Shown: piece after piece, positions 35,108 through 45,279 of the stretch | Position numbering within the stretch: the first letter of the stretch is position 1 | Layout: each line of letters begins with the position of its first letter | From: Thermonema lapsum | GTDB taxonomy: Bacteria > Bacteroidota > Bacteroidia > Cytophagales > Thermonemataceae | Direction of reading: 5' to 3' | DNA length: 56,786 bases | Assembly: GCF_011761635.1 (NCBI RefSeq) | Contig: NZ_JAASRN010000007.1 | Span: 1-56,786, forward strand | The notes under the pieces: model-generated | The model's database searches: none | What the model was told of the DNA's origin: nothing | What the model saw: the letters and a program-made list of their open reading frames with translations, nothing else | Translations under genes and position numbers: made by a program

Positions 35108-37207
35108 ATGGACAAAACCGCCTCTTCTTATTGGGACACTCCCATTGCATACCTCAAAGGGGTAGGACCACAGCGGGCTCAGATGCTCAATACCGAATTG
35201 GGCATTTTTACCTTTCGCGACCTGCTTGAATTCCTGCCTTTCCGCTACGAAGACCGCACGTCTTTTGCTACGGTCAAGGAGCTCACGTCCCAAGAAGAAA
35301 AATATGTACAACTGAAAGGTATGATACGGGGCATGGAAGAGGCAGGCAGTGGTGCCAAACGTCGCCTCATTGTTTATTTCTACGACGGCACTGGTATCAT
35401 AGAATTGGTGTGGTTCAAAAAAATAGATTGGATTAAAAAACAACTGAAGCCCGGCATTGAATATGTGGCTTATGGACGCGTGCAGCTGTTTCAAAACACC
35501 TATACCATGCCGCACCCTGAAATAGAGCCTTATCAGGGGGATGACAAGCTGGGCTTGCGACCGGTGTATCACAGCACCGAGAAACTCAAACGCAAAGGCT
35601 TGGACAGCCGCGGCATCAGCCGCCTGATAGCAAACCTGTTGCCTGCAGCTTTGCCCCATGTGCAAGACCCTTTACCTCTTTCTATTCGGCAACGTTATGA
35701 TTTGCTGCCCAAAGCAGAAGCCTTGGCACAACTACACTTCCCCAAAAGCAGCTACCTGCTCGAGCAGGCTCAAAAACGCATGAAGTTCGAAGAAATATTT
35801 TTCTTTCAGCTCTATTTGGTGCAGGCTAAAATCTATCGTAAACAGCATTTTGCAGGGCAAATTCTGGATAAAGTGGAGCTTTCGCGCCGCTTCATAGAAG
35901 AAGTGCTTCCATTTCGCCTGACCAATGCACAGCGTCGTGTGCTGCGTGAAATTTATGCCGACATGAAGTCAGGCAGGCAGATGAACCGCTTGGTGCAGGG
36001 CGATGTAGGCAGTGGTAAAACGGTGGTTGCCTTCATTGCTGCACTCATAGCCATAGACAGCGGCGCACAGGCTTGCCTGATGGCTCCCACCGAAATATTG
36101 GCAGACCAGCACTACAAAAGCTTTTGTGAATTTGCCGAAAAACTGCCGGTCAAAGTAGCCAAACTTACGGGCTCTACCCCCCAAGCCGAGCGGCGTGCTT
36201 TACTTGCCGGGCTACAATCCGGCGAAATTGATTTGCTGGTAGGCACACATGCCCTTATCGAAGACAGCGTGCAATTCAAGAACTTGGGGCTTAGCATCAT
36301 CGACGAGCAACACCGCTTTGGCGTAGAACAGCGTTCTAAGTTGTGGCAAAAAAATGAAGGCATACATCCGCACGTGCTGGTAATGACAGCGACCCCTATT
36401 CCTCGTACGTTGGCTATGACCTTTTACAGCGACTTGGATGTATCGATAATTGATGAATTACCCCCCGGGCGTAAACCTGTACGCACCATTCACCGCTACG
36501 ACAAACACCGCCTCAGCGTCTTTGGGTTTGTGCGTGAGGAGCTGAAAAAAGGTAGGCAAGCATATTTTGTTTATCCGCTCATTGAAGAGTCGGAGAGCTT
36601 AGACTTGAAAGACCTGATGGATGGCTATGAAAGTATCCGCAGGGCATTTCCCGAGTACCACGTCAGTATTGTGCACGGGCGCATGCGCCCCCAAGACAAA
36701 GATTATGAAATGCAGCGTTTTGCTCGTGGCGAAACGCAAATCATGGTAGCTACTACCGTTATCGAAGTGGGCGTGAATGTGCCCAATGCCAGTGTGATGA
36801 TTATTGAAAACGCTGAGCGCTTCGGCTTGGCACAGCTGCATCAGCTGCGGGGTAGGGTGGGGCGTGGCGCTGAGCAGTCCTATTGCATATTGATGACAGG
36901 CAATCAATTGAGCACCGAGGCGCGCCGCCGCATACGTACTATGGTGGAGAGCAACGACGGCTTCGAAATTGCCAATGTGGATTTGGAAATACGGGGTCCC
37001 GGCGACATCACCGGCACGCGTCAAAGCGGATTGAACCTGATGTTTACCAACTTGGCGAAGGATTATCCTATCATTGAGAAAGCAAAAAAAGCAGTGGAAG
37101 AGCTGTTGGCAGCCGACCCTACCTTGCAAGCCCCTGAACATGCGCTGCTCAAGAAGCATGTGCAAATGCAGGCAGCCGAAAAGCTGAATTGGGCACGCAT
37201 TAGCTGA
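35108..37207 (+). CDS. recG: ATP-dependent DNA helicase RecG
   Basis: A 699-residue branch-migration helicase acting on stalled forks and Holliday junctions. Seen: the N-terminal wedge/OB region with FRDLLEFLPFRYEDR, Walker A GDVGSGKTVVA, the DEQH box in IIDEQHRFG, the TATPIPRTLAMT motif, HQLRGRVGRG and GPGDITGTRQSG. The shorter start (ATG at 35108) avoids the promoter. Convergent with the SpoIIE-type phosphatase gene. Confidence 0.96.
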   Translation: MDKTASSYWDTPIAYLKGVGPQRAQMLNTELGIFTFRDLLEFLPFRYEDRTSFATVKELTSQEEKYVQLKGMIRGMEEAGSGAKRRLIVYFYDGTGIIELVWFKKIDWIKKQLKPGIEYVAYGRVQLFQNTYTMPHPEIEPYQGDDKLGLRPVYHSTEKLKRKGLDSRGISRLIANLLPAALPHVQDPLPLSIRQRYDLLPKAEALAQLHFPKSSYLLEQAQKRMKFEEIFFFQLYLVQAKIYRKQHFAGQILDKVELSRRFIEEVLPFRLTNAQRRVLREIYADMKSGRQMNRLVQGDVGSGKTVVAFIAALIAIDSGAQACLMAPTEILADQHYKSFCEFAEKLPVKVAKLTGSTPQAERRALLAGLQSGEIDLLVGTHALIEDSVQFKNLGLSIIDEQHRFGVEQRSKLWQKNEGIHPHVLVMTATPIPRTLAMTFYSDLDVSIIDELPPGRKPVRTIHRYDKHRLSVFGFVREELKKGRQAYFVYPLIEESESLDLKDLMDGYESIRRAFPEYHVSIVHGRMRPQDKDYEMQRFARGETQIMVATTVIEVGVNVPNASVMIIENAERFGLAQLHQLRGRVGRGAEQSYCILMTGNQLSTEARRRIRTMVESNDGFEIANVDLEIRGPGDITGTRQSGLNLMFTNLAKDYPIIEKAKKAVEELLAADPTLQAPEHALLKKHVQMQAAEKLNWARIS

Positions 37208-37223
37208 TACTCAGTGGGGCTTA

Positions 37224-39284
37224 TTAGTATTTTATGCCCATTACTATCACGTCATCGATTTGAGGGCTTTTGCCTCGCCAACGTTCAAAAGTAGCAAATA
37301 AAATGTCTTTTTGTTCTTGCATGCTGTGGTCTGATATATCGATGAGCAGGGCTTCGAAACGTTGCTTTGAGAACTTCTTACGAGTAGATTCGTTGAATTG
37401 ATCCACAAAACCATCGCTGAACATATACAGTTTGTCGCCGGGGTGAAGTGCAATGCTAATCTCTTCGAAATGTTTATGTTGTTGGGTGTAGCCGGCAATG
37501 AGCTCGCGTCCGGTTTCCCAGCATTGCAATTGTTTATTGCGTATGAGCCATAGTGGTCGCTCTGCACCGGCAAATACAAGTTGATTTTGCTTTTTGTCAA
37601 TCTTGCAGAGTGCCAGCACCATACCGTCATAGTTTTGTCTTTGTATACGCCGGACGTTGCTTTGCCCAAGCTGGGCACGCAAGTAAACATCCAATCGCTC
37701 GAGTACTTCTTTAGGCGTATCGGTTCTTTGCTGAATAATGACACTGTCTAATGCATTTTTTGCCAATAAAGCCATAAAAGCGCCCGGTACCCCATGACCG
37801 GTGCAGTCGCCTACAGCCACCCACACCGTATGGTCTTCTTCGTATAACCAGTAAAAGTCCCCGCTGACTACTGCCTTGGGCAAATAAAGTACAAAGCCAT
37901 CCTGAAAGAGGCGTTTGAGCTCTGTTTCATCTGGGAGCACCGCTGTTTGTATGCGCTTGGCATATTGCAGGCTGTCCATCAGGCTCTGATTGAGTTGCGC
38001 CATATATTCTTTTTGCATTTGTAACTCTATGGTGCGCTCTTGCACGCTGCTTTCCAGAGTGGATGATAGGCGCTCTACTTTGTTGAATGCATCGGAGAAG
38101 ATTTGCGCAAGAGCGATGGACTGCGTCAGCAGGAACAGAAACATGCCCAGCGAAGTGGTATTTCCGTAAGGCAAAGGCAAAACTCCCAAGAAAAACAGTA
38201 TTTCCAAACTCATCAGCAATGCGATGAGAACATAACCAAGCATAATCCAAGAAGCGCCGCTGCGTTTTTTATGCCACGCTTTGTAGGTGAGGATAATCGC
38301 ATAAGTATAGCTGAATGCAAGCATCAGGTAAATTGGCGGCAGCAGGTAGCCATAAATGTAAGCGGGTGTTAGCAGTACCGTCAGGCTCATCAAAGCAGAC
38401 AAAAGCAAGATGACGCGCTCTACTTTCCACCTGGTTTCTTCTGGAAAAAGACTGTGGATGAACAAAACGATTAAGGAAGCCCCTAGAAGGACAGTCAGCA
38501 CTTCCACCCGTAATAGCAGGGCAAATGAAGCCGAAGGCATAAGGTCAAATACCAGTTGTGTGCCAGAGTTGACCACCGGCAAACGGATGAGAAAAAGCAA
38601 GCATGCCAAAGCAAGGCAAAGAACTGCCTTTTTTTGGTAGGTAGGCATGAAAAAATAAAGCATCAAATGATAGAAAAACATGAAAAAAAGCGCCCCCATG
38701 GAAAATATTTCCCAATTGCGGGCATGCTTGAATTTCTTTTGCATCAGGGGGCGGCTGCCTATCATAAGCGGGAGGTATATGCCCGAGCGGTTGTAGTGAA
38801 AATTGCTTATCTGAATCACTATCTGCAGGGTATCGCCCAACGACTTGGGTATTTCCACCCACCGACGACGGTAGTCGGCGACTTCTGTTTCTCGCTGGCT
38901 GCTTGGTATGCCCCCTTGTGCGAGTGTATCGCCATTGACAATGAGGCGATAAGCACTGCTTATGTTAGGGATTTCCAGCATCCATGACTCCTCACAAGCA
39001 GGAAGCAACACTTGGGTGTAGTAAGTACCATAGCCAAACACACTGTAACCGTAGTTGCTCCAGTCAGCGGGCAAAAACATGAGCGTGTCGGCTTTTTGCC
39101 GGGCAGCTTGCGCTGGCAACAGGTATTGCTGCCAAAAAAAAGCCCACGGTCCTTCGAGGTTTTGAATCTGTAAGCTGTCTTTTACCAACATTAAGGGGGC
39201 GTAGTTTTGCCCATATAATGGCAAACCAACAGACATTAGCCCAGCATAAAACAATAGCCATATGTGCAAAAGACGCGCTTGCAT
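37224..39284 (-). CDS. 7TMR-DISM sensor with SpoIIE-type PP2C phosphatase
   Basis: A 686-residue membrane signalling protein. Order: signal peptide (to about 26, GLPLYGQ), an extracytoplasmic sandwich domain with YGTYYTQVLLPA and the WVEIPKSLGDTLQ region, seven membrane helices (about 190-390), a coiled coil (about 400-440), and a PP2C/SpoIIE serine phosphatase (about 450-686) with VVSGDFYWLY, VGDCTGHGVPGAFM and FSDGFVDQF. It probably removes phosphate from an anti-anti-sigma-like partner. Its ATG overlaps the nuoD stop in TGATG (a GTG one codon earlier is the alternative), so the two are translationally coupled. Confidence 0.9.
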   Translation of the reverse strand: MQARLLHIWLLFYAGLMSVGLPLYGQNYAPLMLVKDSLQIQNLEGPWAFFWQQYLLPAQAARQKADTLMFLPADWSNYGYSVFGYGTYYTQVLLPACEESWMLEIPNISSAYRLIVNGDTLAQGGIPSSQRETEVADYRRRWVEIPKSLGDTLQIVIQISNFHYNRSGIYLPLMIGSRPLMQKKFKHARNWEIFSMGALFFMFFYHLMLYFFMPTYQKKAVLCLALACLLFLIRLPVVNSGTQLVFDLMPSASFALLLRVEVLTVLLGASLIVLFIHSLFPEETRWKVERVILLLSALMSLTVLLTPAYIYGYLLPPIYLMLAFSYTYAIILTYKAWHKKRSGASWIMLGYVLIALLMSLEILFFLGVLPLPYGNTTSLGMFLFLLTQSIALAQIFSDAFNKVERLSSTLESSVQERTIELQMQKEYMAQLNQSLMDSLQYAKRIQTAVLPDETELKRLFQDGFVLYLPKAVVSGDFYWLYEEDHTVWVAVGDCTGHGVPGAFMALLAKNALDSVIIQQRTDTPKEVLERLDVYLRAQLGQSNVRRIQRQNYDGMVLALCKIDKKQNQLVFAGAERPLWLIRNKQLQCWETGRELIAGYTQQHKHFEEISIALHPGDKLYMFSDGFVDQFNESTRKKFSKQRFEALLIDISDHSMQEQKDILFATFERWRGKSPQIDDVIVMGIKY

Positions 39285-40501
39285 CACCGGTCCACTTCAC
39301 CCATCACCAAATCCAAAGAACCGACAATAGCCATGAGGTCTGCCAGCATCACTCCTCGGCACAACTCGGGTAGCACCGACAGGTTTACAAAGCATGCCGA
39401 GCGTGCTTTGCAGCGAAATGGGATGTCGCTGCGCCCGTCGCTACGAAAGAAAAAGCCCAGCTCCCCCTTGGGATTTTCGGCACGTACATAAAAATCCATT
39501 GCCTTGGGACGTATTTTTTTCGGAACCAAGGCTTGTGGGTCGAAGTCAGGGCTTCGTTTATATTCTTTTTCCAGTTTTTCTATGCACTGCTCTATGATTT
39601 TCACCGATTCGTAACACTCCATTAGGCGCACCCATGTGCGGTCCCAGCAGTCGCCCACACGACCAGCAAGTCCCTGCCCAATGGGAATATCGAATTCCAA
39701 TTCTGGATAGACAGAGTAGCCTTCGACGCGTCGCAAATCATAAGCCAGCCCCGAGGCGCGCAACATGGGACCGCTCACCCCATAGTTGATGGCTACGGGC
39801 AGCGGCAAAATGCCTACGTTGGCAGTGCGCTCAATGAATATCTTGTTTTCTATGAGCAGTTGTTTTACTTCATCGAGTTTAGGTTTTAAATAACGTGTAA
39901 GTTCACGGCATTGGCTTTCGAAGCCGGGCGGCAGGTCATAAAATAAACCACCTATCCATAGGTAATTATACAGCATACGGGCACCGCTGACCCACTCGAG
40001 CAAGCGCAAGATGTGTTCACGGTCGCGCATCAACCACAAGAAAGGGGTGAAGGCGCCGATATCGAGTCCGTAGGTGCCAATAGCAATAAAGTGAGAAGCC
40101 AAGCGATTGAGCTCTGCTACCAACACTCTGATGTATTCTACCCGCTTGGGTATTTGTTCATGGATACCAAGCATACGTTCCACGCCCATTACAAAGGCGT
40201 GTTCCGAGTTCATGGATGCCACATAATCCATGCGGTCCACAAAAGGGATAATCTGATTATAGGGTAAAGACTCGGCATGTTTCTCAAAGCAACGATGCAA
40301 ATAGCCAATGTGTGGTACCACTTCTTTGACTACTTCGCCGTCGGTAAGCACTTCCAGACGCAAGACCCCATGCGTAGAGGGATGTTGTGGACCTATGTTT
40401 AGCAGCATTTCTTCTGTGTGCAGACGGCTCTCATCTATTTTGTTGGGCTCTGAAGCAGAGAAGTGGCTGTCTTGATATTGGTACTCTATAGGACGCTTCA
40501 T
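39284..40501 (-). CDS. nuoD: NADH-quinone oxidoreductase subunit D
   Basis: The 49-kDa-type quinone-site subunit of complex I, 405 residues. Seen: [55 protein letters not shown] and the C-terminal [10 protein letters not shown] to GEVDR end. The ATG at 40501 gives the usual N-terminus; the frame is open to 40570. No other nuo gene lies in the window: upstream is the divergent NlpC/P60 gene, downstream a signalling phosphatase. This lone placement is unusual for a subunit of a many-subunit complex. Confidence 0.95.
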   Translation of the reverse strand: MKRPIEYQYQDSHFSASEPNKIDESRLHTEEMLLNIGPQHPSTHGVLRLEVLTDGEVVKEVVPHIGYLHRCFEKHAESLPYNQIIPFVDRMDYVASMNSEHAFVMGVERMLGIHEQIPKRVEYIRVLVAELNRLASHFIAIGTYGLDIGAFTPFLWLMRDREHILRLLEWVSGARMLYNYLWIGGLFYDLPPGFESQCRELTRYLKPKLDEVKQLLIENKIFIERTANVGILPLPVAINYGVSGPMLRASGLAYDLRRVEGYSVYPELEFDIPIGQGLAGRVGDCWDRTWVRLMECYESVKIIEQCIEKLEKEYKRSPDFDPQALVPKKIRPKAMDFYVRAENPKGELGFFFRSDGRSDIPFRCKARSACFVNLSVLPELCRGVMLADLMAIVGSLDLVMGEVDR

Positions 40502-40596
40502 AGAATAACCCCCGGCTTGTGGATGTACTAAAAATAAGGATTTTTTATTAGCTTGTAAAGGCAATAGCAACTGTATTTTTCAATAAAGTTGGAACA

Positions 40597-41082
40597 ATGG
40601 ATAAACGCATATTGACTACTTTATGTTGGACTTTGGCGTGCTTATGGTTTTTGGCAAGCTGTGCCGCCAGCAGGCAAGCAAGAGGCAAAACTACGCAAGG
40701 AAATGAAGAAGTGGTGCGCGAAGCACAAAAATATTTGGGGCGCCCTTATCAGTATGGGGGTACTGGTAATGAAGGATTCGATTGCTCTGGGCTGGTGTGT
40801 ACGGTATATAAGAAGGTGGGGGTAGAGCTGCCACGTACTGCCTCGGAACAGATGAAGATAGGTAAGCAGGTGAGTCTGCACGAAGCCTGTGTGGGCGATT
40901 TGGCTTTCTTCAAACCCTCAAAAAACAGTCGTAAAGTAACTCATGTGGGTATCATAAGCCGGGTGGAAGCAGCCGATAAAATATGGTTTATCCATGCATC
41001 TACCAGCCGTGGTGTCATAGAAAGCAGCCTCACAGAAGGGTATTGGAGCAATCTGCTGCTTCAGATACGAAGAGTTAGGTAA
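40597..41082 (+). CDS. NlpC/P60-family peptidoglycan hydrolase, lipoprotein
   Basis: A 161-residue cell-wall peptidase. The signal ends at lipobox LASC (Cys22), so it is lipid-anchored. The catalytic domain has the triad: Cys63 in FDCSGLV, His115 in THVGIIS and His132 in WFIHAS, with YLGRPYQYGG before the cysteine. Likely cuts gamma-D-Glu/meso-DAP bonds in murein. Divergent from nuoD. Confidence 0.92.
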   Translation: MDKRILTTLCWTLACLWFLASCAASRQARGKTTQGNEEVVREAQKYLGRPYQYGGTGNEGFDCSGLVCTVYKKVGVELPRTASEQMKIGKQVSLHEACVGDLAFFKPSKNSRKVTHVGIISRVEAADKIWFIHASTSRGVIESSLTEGYWSNLLLQIRRVR

Positions 41083-41162
41083 ATTGTCTTTTTCTACCTG
41101 TATTCATTCAATCTCCTTAAACACACAAACACCGATGGAAACGGCAGAAGACTTTGTAAAAA

Positions 41163-41447
41163 ATGTCTACCGAACTGCAAATAGAAGAAGAAAAGTCGTA
41201 TCGAGCTTTTCAGTTGAGTTTGAATTTTGTGAAAGCCAGTATGGGCAATACCATCTATACCAAAATAGACAGTGCCATTACCGGCGAGCCAGAACCTACT
41301 ATCAAATACAACGTGGATGACTTCATCCAAGAGGCAGCCGACGCTTTCAAACAAAGTGAAAGAGATGACAAGCAAAAAAGTTCGAAGCATTCAAAAAACG
41401 ATTTACCTCATAACTTTCCTATATTCGCTATCGTAAAAGCCTTTTAG
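41163..41447 (+). CDS. Small protein of unknown function
   Basis: A 94-residue frame I do not recognise. The first 65 residues are soluble, rich in charge, and have a good protein-like pattern (YRAFQLSLNFVKASMGNTI, IKYNVDDFIQEAADAF); the end is Lys/Ser-rich and then hydrophobic. A competing frame from 41084 in another phase looks less protein-like. No signal peptide. It lies between the NlpC/P60 gene and the next secreted unknown. Confidence 0.5.
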   Translation: MSTELQIEEEKSYRAFQLSLNFVKASMGNTIYTKIDSAITGEPEPTIKYNVDDFIQEAADAFKQSERDDKQKSSKHSKNDLPHNFPIFAIVKAF

Positions 41448-41506
41448 CACTCTTGCTTGTCTGTAGGGCTTTTGCTTAACAAACACATTCCAAAAAAATA
41501 ACTGCC

Positions 41507-43006
41507 ATGAAGCGGCTGTGGTTTTCCTGTCTATTTTTGTTTTTAGGGTGGGCACTTCAAGCCCAAGAGATAGAAAAAGAAACTATTTACACCCTCAAAG
41601 AAGGGGAAGTGCTAGCTACCAGTGAAAGCAATCTGCATTTGTATTTGTCAAGGCTGGGATATTTGGCAGTTATAGACAACCAGCGAGAAAAAAATAGAAG
41701 ATATATCATCAATCGTGGGATTTATGGTCCTTTCGAGCGGCGTTCTATTGCTCCCCCTATTTTGACCGATCGCCATTGGTGCTTTACCGATACTCAAAAA
41801 GACAGCAATGTAGTCATTTTTGATGGCTACAAAATATACAAACACCCTGCCGGTCAGCGTACTTTCGATGTACGTGTAACAGACTATTTGGAAAGCTACA
41901 TCATATATAACGAGCGCTTGTCTGAGTACAGTATTCGAGTAAATACGCAACTGCAAGGTCCCTTTCCCAACCTTATAGACTATTACCTGAGTAACTACGG
42001 CGACAGCTGGGCGGTGGTATTTTTCGAAAACGACGGCAATCGCTATGAGTATTATGTACAGTTTAGTAATAGCAATGTGATTGGTCCTTTTGAGGAAATC
42101 CTTCAGTTCGTCTTTCTCGACATCAATCAGTGGATTCTCATGGCAAAAAAATTCAATACCGAACCTATTGTAGCCACTGGTATTGACAAGCTCTCTATGG
42201 AGGAAACTGAAGAGTTGGTTGAACGCTACTCTATTATTACCGACAAAGGCGATTTGGGGCTTTTTGAGCGCAGATTAGTGGGTGATTACGACTATGAGCA
42301 GTACAACCGCGTGGCTTATACCACCCATAACTACGCTGTAAATGTTATCAAAAATCAGAAGATTTACTATTTGGTCAATGGGCAGCTGTTTGGTCCTTAT
42401 GAAGACTTCGTAAGACAGTATGACCTTGGTATTAAGCCCGACCGCTTCAACTACGTGGTGGGCGCACAACAGACCCTCTACTTTCGAGGAAGAAAGGGCT
42501 TTTCAAGCAACGTGCAGTATTTCAAAGTGAGCGACAGCCGTAACAGTGTGGCTATTGTGAAGCCCAACCACGATACAGGCAAGGATTCTTTGGTTATCAA
42601 TGAAAAATACTATGTGGGTGAATTTTCCTCTATCCTCAACATTCAGTTTATTCCCGATACAGAAGATTTTTACTTCTGGAGCATAAGTGAAACTAATTTT
42701 GATTCCCATCAGCTGCATGCCTATATCAACGGAGAGGTAGAATACATGGGTGAGTATCCCATTCTTATCGATGTATTCAGCGGGTATCCAAAAGTACATT
42801 TCTCACCCAGCAAAAAACATTGGGCTTTTGTATATCGAGATTTGAACACACAAGAATACAAAATGGTGATAGATGGTATTGAGTATCCGGCGGGCATTTT
42901 ACCTCAAGTGGTCGTTTACAAAGATAACAACGGTGCTGAATATGCTGCATGGCTCAATATTGAAAATAACAAGTTGATATTGAATAAGTTAAAGTTTCAG
43001 AATTAA
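41507..43006 (+). CDS. Secreted protein with recurring G-P/E-F/Y-E units, unknown function
   Basis: A 499-residue protein with a signal peptide (MKRLWFSCLFLFLGWALQAQ, cleavage near 20). The mature part repeats a pattern in which a hydrophobic strand ends in GPFE, GPFP, GPFEE, GPYED, GEFSS or GEYP (near residues 74, 151, 193, 296, 371 and 415) followed by another strand, suggesting beta-propeller-like or WG-repeat-like blades. No catalytic motif or anchor was recognised, so it is probably periplasmic or surface-associated. Convergent with asnB, 3 bases apart. Confidence 0.8.
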   Translation: MKRLWFSCLFLFLGWALQAQEIEKETIYTLKEGEVLATSESNLHLYLSRLGYLAVIDNQREKNRRYIINRGIYGPFERRSIAPPILTDRHWCFTDTQKDSNVVIFDGYKIYKHPAGQRTFDVRVTDYLESYIIYNERLSEYSIRVNTQLQGPFPNLIDYYLSNYGDSWAVVFFENDGNRYEYYVQFSNSNVIGPFEEILQFVFLDINQWILMAKKFNTEPIVATGIDKLSMEETEELVERYSIITDKGDLGLFERRLVGDYDYEQYNRVAYTTHNYAVNVIKNQKIYYLVNGQLFGPYEDFVRQYDLGIKPDRFNYVVGAQQTLYFRGRKGFSSNVQYFKVSDSRNSVAIVKPNHDTGKDSLVINEKYYVGEFSSILNIQFIPDTEDFYFWSISETNFDSHQLHAYINGEVEYMGEYPILIDVFSGYPKVHFSPSKKHWAFVYRDLNTQEYKMVIDGIEYPAGILPQVVVYKDNNGAEYAAWLNIENNKLILNKLKFQN

Positions 43007-43009
43007 ACA

Positions 43010-44842
43010 TTAGCCCTTTTTCTTTTCCATGAAGAGGTGAAGAACCCACAGTGCCCACAAGCGGCGGTAGCACGAAAGGTCTCCTTTTTCGAAGGCGTGT
43101 TTTAGCTTTTCCACTTCGCGGGTTTCTACAATCCCGTGTCTGCCTATGACCGAAGCAGATAAGCCGTCCCAAAACATACTCTTCAATTCTCTTTGCATCC
43201 AGTTAGCCAGTGGAATGGCAAATCCTTTTTTGGGGCGTTCAAATAAGGCGGGGGGCAGGTAGTCCGCTAAAAGCTTGCGCAGCAAATACTTCCTTTGCCC
43301 ATGTCTGTATTTGAACTGTGGCGGAAGCGACAGAGCAAATTCCACAAGACGATAATCAAGCAGAGGCACGCGCACTTCCAAAGCCACTTGCATACTTGCT
43401 CTATCTATCTTGGTCAAGAGGTCGTCGGGAAGATAATAGCACAAGTCAAAGAGCGCTTGACGGTAGGCAGGAGGCGACTTTTGCGAAAAAAGAAGCGGAG
43501 GCAAGCCGTAGTCTGTGGAAGGGGCGCAGAGTAGCCTATCTACTTCTTGTAAAGTAAAAAAGCCCTGCTCTTGTGAAAACAGATGCCATGGCTTCTGTTC
43601 TTTTGTTTTCCATTGGCTCATGTTAGCCAGTTTGCGCAGGCGCCGTTCGGGAGCTGCACACAACAAAGAAAACAAAGGGCGCATCATCTGGAACCAAGCG
43701 CGTTCGCTTCGCTCTGCCCATTGATACACACCGTAACCCCAAAACAACTCGTCGCCGCCATCGCCACCCAAAGCCACCGTGACCGACTGCTTGGCTAACC
43801 TACTCACAAGCAAGGTAGGTAGTGCCGACTCATCGGCATAGGGCTCATCATAAATATCTATGATTTTGGGGATGTGGTCTATAGCTTGCCTTGCCGATAT
43901 ATAATCGCTGTGGTGTATGCTGTTCAGTTTTTCAGCTACCTGTTCTGCATAAGGTGCCTCATTGAAGTTTTCTTCTTCAAACCCTATAGAAAAGGTTTGA
44001 ATGCGCTGAGGACTTTCTTGCGCTGCCACAGCAGCGACCAGGCTCGAGTCAATGCCTCCACTAAGCAACACACCCACAGGCACATCGCTGATGAGACGAT
44101 AACGCACCGAACTGCTTAGCAGTTCTTTGAGTTTGCTTTTAGCTTCTGTCTCCGTCCATTTCGGGTCGATATGTGCGAAGTCTTGAGCACGCCAGTAGGG
44201 CTCAACATGTAATTGCCCGTTGTGCCAACGCAGCCGACTGCCAGGGGGCAGCTTGTACACTTCTTCGTAAATAGAAAGAGGGGCGGGGATGTATCCCACA
44301 TGCAAAAAAGCAGCGATGGCTTTCGACTGCAGCCGCAGCGGCAGATGCAGTTTCTCGAGTGCTTTCAACTCGGAAGCGAAAGCCAGCGTATGCCCGTCGA
44401 AGTAATAAAACAAGGGCTTAATGCCCAAGCGGTCGCGCCAGAGGGTGAGGCAGTCCAACTGGCGGTCGTAAAGGGCAATGGCAAACATGCCATTGAGATG
44501 ATGCACAAAAGCATCGCCCAAGCGGGCATAAAGCTCAACCAACACTTCGGTATCGCAGTGGGTGCGCAGCCGAAGCCCAAACTGCTGTGCCAGCTCCCGG
44601 TAGTTGTATATCTCGCCATTGAACACACACACATAGCGCCCACAGTGGCTGAACATCGGTTGGTTGGCTTCGGGGCGCAAGTCTAAAATGCTGAGGCGAC
44701 GATGCCCCAAATGTATTTTTTCGGCTTGAAAGATACCATGCGCATCGGGTCCACGGTGCGCCAAGGTATCGAGGGCTTGAAGGAAAAGCTGCCGATTGAA
44801 GCCCTCTGCCTTCTTTCCGGCAAGTCCTAAGATTCCACACAT
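43010..44842 (-). CDS. asnB: Asparagine synthase, glutamine-hydrolysing
   Basis: A 610-residue amidotransferase making asparagine from aspartate, ATP and glutamine. Cys2 after the start (MCGILGLAG) is the glutaminase nucleophile; FNGEIYNYREL and the synthase ATP loop VLLSGGIDSSLVAA are present, with GGDGGDELFWGYG further on. Length matches the family. AsnB-type enzymes also occur in polysaccharide clusters, but no such cluster is here. Its ATG overlaps the stop of the preceding unknown gene (TGATG). Confidence 0.93.
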   Translation of the reverse strand: MCGILGLAGKKAEGFNRQLFLQALDTLAHRGPDAHGIFQAEKIHLGHRRLSILDLRPEANQPMFSHCGRYVCVFNGEIYNYRELAQQFGLRLRTHCDTEVLVELYARLGDAFVHHLNGMFAIALYDRQLDCLTLWRDRLGIKPLFYYFDGHTLAFASELKALEKLHLPLRLQSKAIAAFLHVGYIPAPLSIYEEVYKLPPGSRLRWHNGQLHVEPYWRAQDFAHIDPKWTETEAKSKLKELLSSSVRYRLISDVPVGVLLSGGIDSSLVAAVAAQESPQRIQTFSIGFEEENFNEAPYAEQVAEKLNSIHHSDYISARQAIDHIPKIIDIYDEPYADESALPTLLVSRLAKQSVTVALGGDGGDELFWGYGVYQWAERSERAWFQMMRPLFSLLCAAPERRLRKLANMSQWKTKEQKPWHLFSQEQGFFTLQEVDRLLCAPSTDYGLPPLLFSQKSPPAYRQALFDLCYYLPDDLLTKIDRASMQVALEVRVPLLDYRLVEFALSLPPQFKYRHGQRKYLLRKLLADYLPPALFERPKKGFAIPLANWMQRELKSMFWDGLSASVIGRHGIVETREVEKLKHAFEKGDLSCYRRLWALWVLHLFMEKKKG

Positions 44843-45279
44843 CAGCCTATGCGGTCCCCTGTTTTCAGTTGGCAGTCAAGGATGCGGCGGCGCAAGCGCT
44901 TCTGCCAAAAAAAACCGTTTTTAAAAAAAGCACGCAGGTGGGCGGCGCTGTTTTGCCAAAAAAGTTCCCAGCGGCTCATTCCATAGCCTATGTCTTTGCT
45001 AATGAGCACGTATTCCAATCCCATGGCGGCGGCTTGTTCTTCGGCACACCGGTTGCCATACAGCACACTGCCAGCATTTTGAATGTAAATCTGAATGTAG
45101 TGTGTGCTTGAATCGCCTACCACCACGCGGTCGTCGCCGCTTATCTTCCATTCCACTTCTTTGCCAGTAACCATCGACTTTTCTTTTACTACTTTTGTCG
45201 ATTGGTCTTGTGCCAGCGCGTTGTTCAGACAAAATGCAACAAAGCAGCAGATGATTACAATTTTTTGAAATGATTCCAT
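44842..45279 (-). CDS. Small secreted protein of unknown function
   Basis: I do not recognise a family. The 145-residue protein starts with a signal peptide (MESFQKIVIICCFVAFCLNNALAQ). The mature part has a short strand-rich segment (VEWKISGDDRVVVGD), an Asn/Gly turn with a cysteine in GNRCAEEQAAAMG, and a basic aromatic tail. Its stop overlaps the asnB start and its start overlaps the thiL end by 25 bases, so it belongs to a coupled unit. Confidence 0.7.
   Translation of the reverse strand: MESFQKIVIICCFVAFCLNNALAQDQSTKVVKEKSMVTGKEVEWKISGDDRVVVGDSSTHYIQIYIQNAGSVLYGNRCAEEQAAAMGLEYVLISKDIGYGMSRWELFWQNSAAHLRAFFKNGFFWQKRLRRRILDCQLKTGDRIG

Noticed and set aside
41084-41320. Alternative frame for the small gene after the NlpC/P60 gene
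   Set aside because: Its second half is rich in Tyr, Arg and Gln with no hydrophobic pattern; the 41163 frame looks more like a real protein.
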